Source: Pseudomonadota bacterium
Lineage (GTDB): Bacteria; Pseudomonadota; Gammaproteobacteria; Xanthomonadales; Rhodanobacteraceae
Assembly (NCBI GenBank): GCA_025351555.1
Contig: JANXVS010000060.1
Location: forward strand, 1-9,400
Direction: 5' to 3'
DNA: 9,400 nt
Numbering within the stretch: the first letter of the stretch is position 1; each line of letters begins with the position of its first letter. The translations under genes were made by a program, and so were the position numbers. Of this stretch, positions 1 to 5,504 are shown piece after piece. Under the pieces are notes generated by a model. The model was not told the origin of the DNA. It was given only the letters and a program-made list of their open reading frames with translations, and searched no databases.

Positions 1-132
1 AATCTCACCTTCAATAGCCTAGACGCCTTGGAAGACCACCTCGAAATCTCCCTTAGGAATGCAGAAAACCAGCACGACAGATTCAAATCCATCGTCCACT
101 GGCCATGGATTGTTAATGCACTATTGAATTAG
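1..132 (+). pseudogene. C-terminal end of a probable transposase (cut by window edge)
   Basis: Frame 1 is open from the first base to a TAG at 130-132, giving 43 residues. They contain FNSLDALEDHL and end with IVHWPWIVNALLN. This acidic/aromatic tail resembles, from memory, the last residues of IS630-like DDE transposases, but no catalytic residue lies inside the window and the family is uncertain. Whether the gene is whole or a remnant depends on sequence to the left. The mobile elements elsewhere in the window make a transposase plausible. It could also be the end of an unrelated gene. Confidence 0.4.
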
Positions 133-284
133 AAATGGAATTACACTGCTGGTTGGTCCTGTTCTGGCTGAACGCTGAACTCGACCAGTAACTCTCGACC
201 CTCTACTGTCGCTCGCGACCGGCAGCTTCACGGAATCTGTGTTGCCATTGCTGTTTGTAGCAATCAGGAAATCCATCGACCGAT
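133..284. other. Intergenic, no gene seen
   Basis: Between the end of the left-edge reading frame and the stop of the LysR gene (convergent genes). I see no convincing coding frame, and no strong hairpin followed by a T run that would mark a terminator. The end of the left-edge element probably lies in here, but I could not identify its inverted repeat. Confidence 0.4.
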
Positions 285-1217
285 CTAGCTGCCCCTCTGA
301 CCACCGTATCCCAGCCGGTCGCGGAAGAAATCGGCGAACGCACGAAGCTTCGCCGGCACTTGGAATCGGCTCGGGTAGTAGAGATAGAAACCATCGTAGG
401 CGGGTAGCCAGTTGTCCAGTAGTGCGACCAGGGCGCCGCTGGCCAGGTGTTCCTGCACTGTATCCTGCATCAGGTGCGCCATGCCGATGCCGTCAAGCGC
501 CGCCTGGGCAATCACGCGGGTGTCGTTGCATTCGAAATTGCCACCAACGTCAACCTCAAACCAGCGCCCGCGCTGCGACCCGGAAGGGTAAGCGAATTCC
601 CATCGATACAGCGGGCCTTTGAGCGAGAAACGGTAGTGCAGGCAGTTGTGCTGCTTCAAATCGCGCGGGTGCTTCGGTGTGCCGTGTGATTTCAGATACG
701 TGGGCGAAGCGACTAGGCGCGAGCGTTGCGGTCCGCTGAGCGGCAGCGCAACCATGTCTTTATGGATTCTTCCGGACAGGCGGATGCCGGCATCGAACCC
801 GTCGGCGATAAGATCAGTCACGCTGCCGTCGATGCGCAGGTCAAGCCGGATTTCCGGATACCTGCGCAGGAAGTCGGCGAGGTGCGGCGCAATCAGCATC
901 GGCACCGCGACCCGTGGCACAGTGATGTGCAACATCCCCGCCGGGCGCGCCTGTGAATCGCGGATCTGCTCGATCGCACTGTCGATTTCGCCGAGCGCGG
1001 GGCCGATGCGCGCCAACAGTGCATGCCCGGCTTCGGTGAGTCCGACGCGGCGCGTGGTCCGCTGCAACAGGCGCACACCCAGCCGAGTTTCGAGCTGGCG
1101 CATCGCCTGCGACAGCGCGCTCACGGAGACGTCTAGTTCCTCCGCGGCGCGACTGAAACTGCCGAGCGTCGCGATCGCGCAGAACGCGTGCAGGGCGTGC
1201 GAAGTGTGGTCACGCAT
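285..1217 (-). CDS. LysR-family transcriptional regulator
   Basis: 310 residues, the usual LysR length. The N-terminal winged helix-turn-helix covers about residues 8-65: FCAIATLGSFSRAAEELDVS, SALSQAMRQLE, then RLLQRTTRRVGLTEAG, all typical of the family. From about residue 90 onwards follows the two-lobed effector-binding domain, with PRVAVPMLIAPHLADFLRRY, the DGFDAGIRL segment and the C-terminal YYPSRFQVPAKLRAFADFF. The last is typical of the DmlR/PgrR-like branch. The ATG at 1217 is the natural start, because the HTH begins a few residues later. LysR proteins are cytoplasmic tetramers that usually autoregulate and activate a divergent neighbour. Here the divergent neighbour is the cupin gene, 106 bases away, so the cupin is the first candidate target (inference). 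The ligand cannot be told from sequence. Confidence 0.93.
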   Translation of the reverse strand: MRDHTSHALHAFCAIATLGSFSRAAEELDVSVSALSQAMRQLETRLGVRLLQRTTRRVGLTEAGHALLARIGPALGEIDSAIEQIRDSQARPAGMLHITVPRVAVPMLIAPHLADFLRRYPEIRLDLRIDGSVTDLIADGFDAGIRLSGRIHKDMVALPLSGPQRSRLVASPTYLKSHGTPKHPRDLKQHNCLHYRFSLKGPLYRWEFAYPSGSQRGRWFEVDVGGNFECNDTRVIAQAALDGIGMAHLMQDTVQEHLASGALVALLDNWLPAYDGFYLYYPSRFQVPAKLRAFADFFRDRLGYGGQRGS

Positions 1218-1323
1218 TTTTAAGTCCAGCTAAACAGTCCATCAATCTGCAGCCTATTCTACTCATGGAATCCCTGACCGATACTGGCGTGTAGTCCATG
1301 ATGTTTGCCGGGAGGCTAGAGCC
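1218..1323. promoter_or_regulatory. Divergent promoter region LysR/cupin
   Basis: This 106-base gap separates two divergent start codons and must hold at least one promoter for each gene. A TAGAAT hexamer on the minus strand (complement of 1256-1261) is a fair -10 candidate for the LysR gene, but I see no good -35 for it. LysR sites are usually T-N11-A with dyad symmetry. Several T-N11-A matches occur, but none stands out. A GGGAGG Shine-Dalgarno sits eight bases before the cupin ATG. Confidence 0.45.
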
Positions 1324-1770
1324 ATGAATCCCAGAAAGTTGGTTGTGAACCCAAGTGATCGAAGCACTCCGCTCAACGTCATCGGTCACAAGATCACCGT
1401 CCTCGTTTCGGAAGCGGACTCACAAACCCAGCAGATCACCCTCCAGTCGGGAGACGAGGGAGTGGGCCCGCCACCCCACCGCCATGATTGGGACGAATCG
1501 TTTTACGTCACCCGCGGCGAGGTGCGATTTACGTGCGGCGACCAGACCACGACGTGCTTGCCAGGCGCACTCGTACACGTCCCGGGTGGGACCATTCATT
1601 CCTTCAGCTTCGGCCCGGGCGGCGGCGAGATGCTGGAAATCACCGGAAAAGGAAGCAAGGCAGTCCAGTTGTTCTCCGCGCTGGATCGCGAGATCCCGCC
1701 AGGACCGCCCGACGTCTCCAAAGTGATCCAAGTCGTCGGCAGGTTCGGCGTCGTCATGCTCCCGCCGTGA
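1324..1770 (+). CDS. Small cupin-domain protein
   Basis: 148 residues, one cupin (double-stranded beta-helix) domain. Cupin motif 1 is seen at about residues 46-65: GVGPPPHRHDWDESFYVTRG, with likely metal ligands His52, His54 and Glu58. Motif 2 is at about residues 80-93: PGALVHVPGGTIHSF, with His92 as fourth ligand. All four usual ligands are present, so a bound divalent metal is likely. Small cupins of this type include dioxygenases, isomerases and sugar- or ligand-binding proteins, and the substrate cannot be assigned. No signal peptide is visible, so it is probably cytoplasmic. GGGAGG lies eight bases before the ATG. It is divergent from a LysR gene that may control it (inference). The frame is complete, ending in a TGA immediately before a gene remnant. 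Confidence 0.88.
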   Translation: MNPRKLVVNPSDRSTPLNVIGHKITVLVSEADSQTQQITLQSGDEGVGPPPHRHDWDESFYVTRGEVRFTCGDQTTTCLPGALVHVPGGTIHSFSFGPGGGEMLEITGKGSKAVQLFSALDREIPPGPPDVSKVIQVVGRFGVVMLPP

Positions 1771-1778
1771 CCTTACCC

Positions 1779-1919
1779 GTTGCCGGGTATCTGCTGAAAC
1801 CGTACGACGAGACGCGCTTCGGCAAGATGCTGACGCGAGTCGTGGAGCACATCGCGACATCACGTGCTGCCCCGGCGACGAGCGAACGCATCGCGATCCG
1901 CAACGCGGGTGATGGCTAA
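1779..1919 (+). pseudogene. Remnant of a LytTR-type response regulator
   Basis: Directly after the cupin stop, frame +3 reads VAGYLLKPYDETRFGKML, then TRVVEHI, a short linker and ERIAIRNAGDG before a TAA. YLLKPYD followed by an amphipathic helix is the beta5-alpha5 end of a CheY-like receiver domain (the K is the conserved receiver lysine). RIAIR-x-G is how the DNA-binding part begins in many LytTR regulators. About 46 residues remain. The phosphorylatable Asp region and nearly all of the DNA-binding domain are missing, and there is no start codon of its own. It is a decayed fragment, left by a deletion or insertion that put the cupin gene next to it. The match rests on motif recognition, not on an alignment. 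Confidence 0.6.
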
Positions 1920-2002
1920 ATAAATTTCACTGCGGCAGCAGAGCGGCCCGAAGGAATTGCGCGTCGGAGACGACCGTACTAGCGGAATCGACTGCCTCGT
2001 GT

Positions 2003-2018
2003 CGACCCAAACGGGTCG
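2003..2018 (-). terminator. Short hairpin behind the TA operon
   Basis: CGACCC (2003-2008) and GGGTCG (2013-2018) form a 6-bp stem with a 4-base loop, 41 bases after the antitoxin stop on the minus strand. No T run follows, so it is at best a weak terminator. It could also be a chance palindrome. Confidence 0.2.
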
Positions 2019-2058
2019 GTGGTGAGCGGCAGCAATCGGGTAGCTCCAGTGCATATTC

Positions 2059-2382
2059 TCAAGCGGCACGAACGGTCTTCACGCGTATGTCCACGTGGAG
2101 CGACTTACGCACCGCACCGAATATCGCCGCTAGGTTTTCCATGTTTGGGTTGCCTGCGGGCGAAAGCATGCGGTGCAGGCTCTTGCTGGGCGTTTTTGTC
2201 TTTGTTGCCAAGGTCTCAAATCCTACCGTCGCATTGACAAGATCGCGCAAAATCGCACGCGCCGTGTCAGGTTCGCCGTTGAGAAACAAGGTTGCTGCCT
2301 CGTCTAGCATGGATTTGGCGAAAGCCGGGTCGCGCTGGACGCGCTCGATCACGGTGTGTTTGAAATCACGGCTAAGTCTCAT
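2059..2382 (-). CDS. HTH antidote of a type II toxin-antitoxin system (HI1420-like)
   Basis: 107 residues starting MRLSRDFKHTVIERVQRDPAF. This is the opening of the probable addiction-module antidote family (HI1420 type), in which an N-terminal helical part packs on the toxin and a C-terminal Xre-like helix-turn-helix binds the operon's own operator. The HTH part is visible at about residues 48-90: INATVGFE-like (here VNATVGFETLATKTKTPSKS), then LHRMLSPAGNPNMENLAAIF. The ATG at 2382-2380 is chosen because it has AGGTGA five bases upstream. The same frame is open further upstream to 2739, but that stretch encodes the toxin N-terminus, not this protein. It begins four bases after the toxin stop, so the two are translationally close. 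The AGGTGA includes the toxin's TGA. It is intact and apparently functional. Confidence 0.85.
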   Translation of the reverse strand: MRLSRDFKHTVIERVQRDPAFAKSMLDEAATLFLNGEPDTARAILRDLVNATVGFETLATKTKTPSKSLHRMLSPAGNPNMENLAAIFGAVRKSLHVDIRVKTVRAA

Positions 2383-2386
2383 GGTG

Positions 2387-2739
2387 TCACCTCGTGCTGT
2401 TTGTTCCGCCGGATCGGACACGCTTGCGGGATTTGTATTCTGCGAGAAGATCCTTGGCCCGTGCGATGTCTTTAGATTGGCTTGCTTTGGTGCCTCCGCC
2501 GAATAACACGATAAGATTTTCGCCATCCATGACCAGATACACCCGGTACCCTGGACCCCAGTCGATACGAACCTCGCCGAGTCCCGAAAACCATTTGATC
2601 GCACTCGTGTTGCCGGCGGCGACCCGAAACGTAGCGGTGGCGACTTTCGCTGCTGCCTGCGCCGGCAAGCGGTCAAAAACCATGCGCGATAAGGGCTGGA
2701 TCCATCTGCTCGCAGGTACTCTTCGACTCGGATCGCCAT
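2387..2739 (-). pseudogene. RelE/ParE-superfamily killer toxin (HI1419-like), frameshifted
   Basis: Two overlapping frames together make one toxin. From the ATG at 2739 the sequence reads MAIRVEEYLRADGSSPYRAW followed by F. From about 2675 the other frame reads DRLPAQAAAKVATATFRVAA, then a GLGEVRIDWGPGYRVYL core, VLFGGGTKASQSKDIARAK and a basic tail. The joined protein would be about 118 residues, matching the HI1419-type putative killer family (RelE/ParE fold, mRNA interferase or gyrase poison), where WFD-L-AAAKV is continuous. The break lies in five T on the minus strand (complement of 2675-2679). Three or six T would restore WFD or WFFD. A -1 slip on TTTTTG would give WFLD. Without a shift, translation could begin only at the ATG at 2683 and would lack the first beta strand. 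Possible readings are an inactivated toxin, programmed frameshifting, or a sequence error. Toxin-first order is usual for this family. Confidence 0.75.
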
Positions 2740-2745
2740 GGCTCT

Positions 2746-2767
2746 ATAGTAACATATACGTTACTAT
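2746..2767. promoter_or_regulatory. Palindromic operator in front of the TA operon
   Basis: ATAGTAAC (2746-2753) and GTTACTAT (2760-2767) are perfect 8-bp inverted arms around a 6-base centre, ending seven bases before the toxin ATG at 2739. On the minus strand a TCGACA, 16-base spacer and TACTAT set overlaps the palindrome and is a plausible promoter. If so, transcription would start at or beside the ATG, and no good Shine-Dalgarno precedes that ATG. Antitoxins of this family bind such palindromes to repress their own operon. Assignment to the antitoxin is inference. Confidence 0.65.
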
Positions 2768-3016
2768 TGTCGACAGGATGTTGAGAGCCGCCGAATGCCC
2801 CGTGTCTCAACTGACTCTTCGCGACCCTGTGCTGACTGTGGTGACCGTCCGGAATCGGGAACCCAATCGGTCTATGGCTCTGCGGACCCGAGCCGATTCG
2901 ACCAACCGCGGGCAAGTGGAGACGCGAAGACCAATCGCTAAAGCGAGGTGCTTGGGCGGCAGAAAGTCAAAGCCGCCGATGTCTTCGAACCCCCCCGTGC
3001 CAATGTGACGTGAGAC
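2768..3016. other. Non-coding remnant between TA operon and intron 3' junction
   Basis: About 250 bases with no convincing gene. The short open frames on both strands have low-complexity composition and no family resemblance. It is the 3' flank of the group II intron, and so the sequence that lay beyond the right end of the IS110 element before the intron arrived. One stem (GGCGGC at 2955-2960 with GCCGCC at 2972-2977, 11-base loop) and a run of seven C (2991-2997) are the only visible structure. Confidence 0.5.
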
Positions 3017-3021
3017 ATGTC

Positions 3022-3056
3022 GGGTAGCGACAGCGCATTGCTGCGCTGCCGCCCCC
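3022..3056 (-). ncRNA. Group II intron domain VI with branch-point A
   Basis: After a 3-nt linker (TTA, 3059-3057) the minus strand forms a stem. GGCAGCGCA pairs with TGCGCTGTC around a GCAA loop, extended by C-G and G-C pairs and closed by GGG/CCC. A single A (3025) in GCTACCC is left unpaired next to the basal pairs, as the branch nucleotide should be. This position is seven or eight bases from the expected 3' splice site, in line with known introns. Confidence 0.8.
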
Positions 3057-3059
3057 TAA

Positions 3060-3093
3060 GAACCGGACTTGATAGTCGCCCATCATCCGGCTC
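3060..3093 (-). ncRNA. Group II intron domain V (catalytic hairpin)
   Basis: Exactly 34 nt on the minus strand, beginning GAGCCGGAT and ending AGTCCGGTTC. The lower stem has nine pairs (including G-U at the third), followed by the two-base bulge AA. A five-pair upper stem (GATGG with CTATC) is capped by a GCGA tetraloop, which is GNRA. The AGC catalytic triad is at positions 2-4. All hallmarks are present, so this is the strongest evidence that the neighbouring reverse transcriptase belongs to a real intron and not to a retron or other RT system. Confidence 0.93.
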
Positions 3094-3103
3094 AAGCCAT
3101 TCT

Positions 3104-4597
3104 TCAGCACCACGGTGTGGCACCGAGCGACCCTTCGGAGTGTTTCGCAGTTCGACGGCGAGTGAAGTAGGTGGTCCACGCAGGATTGAATGGATTGGCC
3201 GCCCCTTGGATCTTGACGTGTCTCGTAATCGAGATCGTCATTGCGCGAAAAAGCCCAAGCCGGGGAGCGTCGCTACCGGCCGGACTGTTCGTTGCAAATT
3301 CCCAAGACCGGTGTCCGTGTGCATGGAAGTATCTCTTTCGAACCCACCGTGCCCCTTTCGTGGGGTGTCGACGCAGTGCCCACCGCCAGAGCAGTCGCCA
3401 AATGTGCGAGTCAATCGATGAGAAGCAGGCTTTCGCCACCACGTGGCGGTGATACATCGCCCAGCCCCGGATTACCGGATTGAGTTGCTGGATCACCGCA
3501 GCTTGCGTGGCACTGGCGTTGCCTTGGATGATCTCCCTGACTCTGTCGAGAAGCGATTTGATACTTCGCTTGGCAGGCTTGATCAGAAGTTTGCCGGTGT
3601 ACTTGCGTACATTCTGACCGAGGAAGTCAAAACCCTCCGAGATGTGGGTGATCCGGGTTTTCTCGTCCGAAAGTTCCAATCCCCGAACGGCCATGAACTG
3701 CCGGACCGCCGGAAGTACTGTGGATTCGAGCAACTCTTTCGATATACCCGTGACTACAAAATCATCCGCATATCGGACGACATTGAGTTTGTGTTTGCGG
3801 CGTGCGTGTGCCGTCGAACTCACGCTGGCATAAACCGCCGCCTCCAGTCCATCCAATGTCATGTTGCAGAGGACGGGCGAAACAATTCCGCCTTGCGGGG
3901 TTCCACTCGTACTCGCAAACAGGGTCCCTTCATCGATGTATCCGGCCTGCAGCCACCGGCGCAAGATCGGCTTGTCCATCGGTATGTGCGCGAGCATCCA
4001 AGGGTGACTGATTTCGTCGAAACATCCCCGGATGTCTCCTTCTAGAATCCACTCTGGTGAGTTACGCCTAGCCAGAGTGATGAAGCACTGACCAATAGCA
4101 TCGGCCGTCGAGCGTTCGGGCCGAAATCCATAGGAGTTCGGATCCGCCAGACACTCCGCTACCGGCTCCAGAGCAAGCTTCCACAGTGCCTGCATTGCTC
4201 TGCACCGGATACACGGAATGCCCAGCGGGCGCTGTTTGCCGTTCCTCTTGGGGATGTAAACACGCCGTAACGGCAGCGCACGATAGCCACGATGCCGCAA
4301 CGATTGCATCCCGTTCCATTTGGCCGCCGGAGTAGACCATAGCTTGCCGTCCACGCCCGGCGTTCTCTTGCCGCGATTTTCCGTCACTCGCTTGACGGCC
4401 AACATCTTGCTGCCCTGCGAGCGGGTCAGCAGATGTTGCAAGGCTTTCACCTTGCCCCATCGGCTTTCCAAGGTTGCCTTGGCGATACGCACCTGGAGTC
4501 GTTTCACATCTGCCCGGATGCGGCTCCAGTCTGTCCGGAGCCACTCCCATTCAGCGCGCGCAGGCGCACCAGCGTCGAGGTTCATCGCTTGCGCCAT
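3104..4597 (-). CDS. ltrA: Group II intron-encoded reverse transcriptase/maturase
   Basis: 497 residues. RT0/RT1 start near residue 64 with KMLAVKRVTENRGKRTPGVDG. RT2 has RRVYIPKRNGKQRPLGIP (111-128) and SYGFRPERS (155-163). RT3 has ILEGDIRGCFDEI with Asp188. RT4 is GTPQGGIVSP (232-241). RT5 is the catalytic YADD (276-279), and RT6/7 contain DEKTRITH and FDFLGQ. The maturase X domain follows at about 365-425 (LNPVIRGWAMYHRHV, then WRLLWRWALRRHP). A KIQGAANPFNPAW segment leads to a short tail ending TPWC. Family members with an HNH endonuclease continue with a Cys/His region. Here the protein stops first, only ten bases before domain V, so no endonuclease domain is seen. The ATG at 4597 precedes the first recognisable helix. 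A GAGG lies close to it, and the ATG four codons later is an alternative. The protein splices the intron RNA and drives reverse-splicing and cDNA synthesis at new sites. Confidence 0.93.
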   Translation of the reverse strand: MAQAMNLDAGAPARAEWEWLRTDWSRIRADVKRLQVRIAKATLESRWGKVKALQHLLTRSQGSKMLAVKRVTENRGKRTPGVDGKLWSTPAAKWNGMQSLRHRGYRALPLRRVYIPKRNGKQRPLGIPCIRCRAMQALWKLALEPVAECLADPNSYGFRPERSTADAIGQCFITLARRNSPEWILEGDIRGCFDEISHPWMLAHIPMDKPILRRWLQAGYIDEGTLFASTSGTPQGGIVSPVLCNMTLDGLEAAVYASVSSTAHARRKHKLNVVRYADDFVVTGISKELLESTVLPAVRQFMAVRGLELSDEKTRITHISEGFDFLGQNVRKYTGKLLIKPAKRSIKSLLDRVREIIQGNASATQAAVIQQLNPVIRGWAMYHRHVVAKACFSSIDSHIWRLLWRWALRRHPTKGARWVRKRYFHAHGHRSWEFATNSPAGSDAPRLGLFRAMTISITRHVKIQGAANPFNPAWTTYFTRRRTAKHSEGSLGATPWC

Positions 4598-5219
4598 GGC
4601 CTCGGTGCCGTCATCTGCTTTCCTGCGTACAACGATTGATCAAGTTCTCTCGCCATGAATGACCACGCGGAAGTCGGCCCGCTTTCACGTCGGACGATGT
4701 TTCAGCCCGTATCCCTCCCATTACAGGAAGGCGTTCGCTTTTTCCGCAATCCTTTACCCACAGGATCATCAGCGTTCCTCGCGGTTCGCCTGCCGTTGCC
4801 GGCAACCCTTTGGGCTTACCCTGTTCCGCATGAATCTCCGAGCGGGGAGGACCCTTCCTATTCGCCGGCGGTCGTTTGTCCATGAGGGTTTACCATATAG
4901 AAACCACTCCTCACCACACACCTTTTGGTTCAAGCCTGTCAGCATGTTTGGCTTGTTGAGGTTGACGACGTTTATGGGAAGTTCACTTGTGTTGGTCGTA
5001 TCCACTCATCCCTAGTTCCTCTCCGCCGTCATGCTGGCAGATTCCGCTTTACCTCACGGCTTGGCGTACCGATTCCTCGGTGGCTACATTGTCCCCAGAG
5101 CTTCACACCGAGCCGTTACCGGCGCCGCATGTCTGGGTAGGGAACGGCTGATGGAACAGCCGGTTTCATCAGGCAACAGCACCTGTGAGACAGAAACTCA
5201 CGCAACTTACAGGTCGCAC
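4598..5219 (-). ncRNA. Intron 5' RNA domains (I to IV start)
   Basis: 622 bases with no gene of their own. They begin at the 5' splice site and should fold as domains I-III plus the start of domain IV, which holds the maturase gene. EBS1 lies 321 bases from the 5' end, a normal distance. I did not fold the whole region, and EBS2/EBS3 were not assigned. Confidence 0.7.
4893..4898 (-). other. EBS1 of the group II intron
   Basis: Minus-strand ATATGG, exactly complementary to the six exon bases CCATAT just upstream of the intron (IBS1, complement of 5220-5225). A six-base match at the required place and distance is unlikely by chance given the other intron hallmarks. Confidence 0.75.
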
Positions 5220-5225
5220 ATATGG
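5220..5225 (-). other. IBS1, exon target of the intron
   Basis: CCATAT on the minus strand, the last six exon bases before the intron. Its first four bases (CCAT) are the outer end of the IS110 right inverted repeat, so the intron recognises the IS end itself. Confidence 0.72.
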
Positions 5226-5237
5226 ACTCCTCCTCTC
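5222..5237 (-). repeat. Right inverted repeat of the IS110 element
   Basis: Plus-strand ATGGACTCCTCCTCTC. The left repeat (6686-6701) in reverse complement is ATGGACTCCTCCTCCC: 15 of 16 positions agree. The right repeat lies about 265 bases after the transposase stop and two bases before the intron junction. Confidence 0.8.
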
Positions 5238-5239
5238 AC

Positions 5240-5487
5240 GCAAGCTCTTCTTGATGGGGGATGGATCAACGCGAACGTATATACGGCTTCGTTGATGGGG
5301 CCGTCGCCCCGAGCCTGGATGGGTCGTACGCACCGCAGCTGCCTATCAGCTTTTCGACGCTTCGTAGCGTCATTGTCTCACTCGGCATTTGCTCCGGCGG
5401 ATCGGATCCGTTTCCATCGTGAAGATGCGTTGTCGTGATGGCCTTCCTGGTAAATGTATACAAGTTTGTCTGAACAAATATTGTCAA
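5240..5487 (-). ncRNA. Candidate seek/bridge (guide) RNA of the IS110 element
   Basis: Between the transposase stop and the right repeat there is no credible gene but a row of stem-loops. These are CGGAT/ATCCG (5398-5410), GACGCT/AGCGTC (5356-5371), AGCTG/CAGCT (5337-5351), GGGGC/GCCCC (5297-5310), and ATCAACG/CGTTGAT enclosing the palindrome CGTATATACG (5265-5296). An alternative hairpin TTGAT/ATCAA (5251-5269) has the minus-strand loop CCATCCCCC. A TTGACA on the minus strand (complement of 5482-5487), with TTGTAT 18 bases on, could be its promoter. In IS1111-type elements the guide RNA lies in this position (family knowledge). Its ends and guide loops are inferred. Confidence 0.6.
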
Positions 5488-5504
5488 CGGCGGCCTTGAG
5501 TCAC

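Larger units (their letters stand above)
3017..5219 (-). mobile_element. Complete group II intron
   Basis: A 2.2-kb intron read on the minus strand. The 5' end is GTGCGACC at 5219, matching the GUGYG consensus. It contains domain I with EBS1 (4893-4898), an open reading frame for the intron-encoded protein, domain V (3060-3093) and domain VI (3022-3056). The 3' end is placed at about 3017 (GACAT, ending in AY, eight bases after the bulged A at 3025). An alternative 3' end at 3019 cannot be excluded. IBS1 (5220-5225) pairs with EBS1 at 6 of 6 positions, which fixes the 5' junction independently of the consensus. No terminal direct repeats are expected. The intron appears structurally complete. 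It sits immediately past the right inverted repeat of an IS110-family element in the same orientation. Confidence 0.9.

Noticed and set aside
646..1233. 195-codon plus-strand frame opposite the LysR gene
   Set aside because: Antisense shadow rich in Arg and Ser; the LysR frame has family motifs along its whole length.
2059..2739. One 226-residue gene covering the whole minus-strand frame
   Set aside because: Its first 21 residues are the toxin N-terminus and its last 107 the antitoxin. The middle is the toxin read out of frame, and the antitoxin has its own ribosome site at 2382.
2938..3179. Short minus-strand proteins around the intron 3' end
   Set aside because: They are translations of domains V and VI of the intron, a common artefact.
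3104..4597. Reverse transcriptase as part of a retron, DGR or defence system
   Set aside because: The maturase X domain, domain V, domain VI and EBS1-IBS1 pairing identify a group II intron; no template/variable repeat pair or msr-like RNA was seen.
5266..5487. 73-codon minus-strand frame after the IS110 transposase
   Set aside because: It needs a TTG start that is part of a promoter-like TTGACA, has no ribosome site, and overlaps the row of RNA stem-loops.
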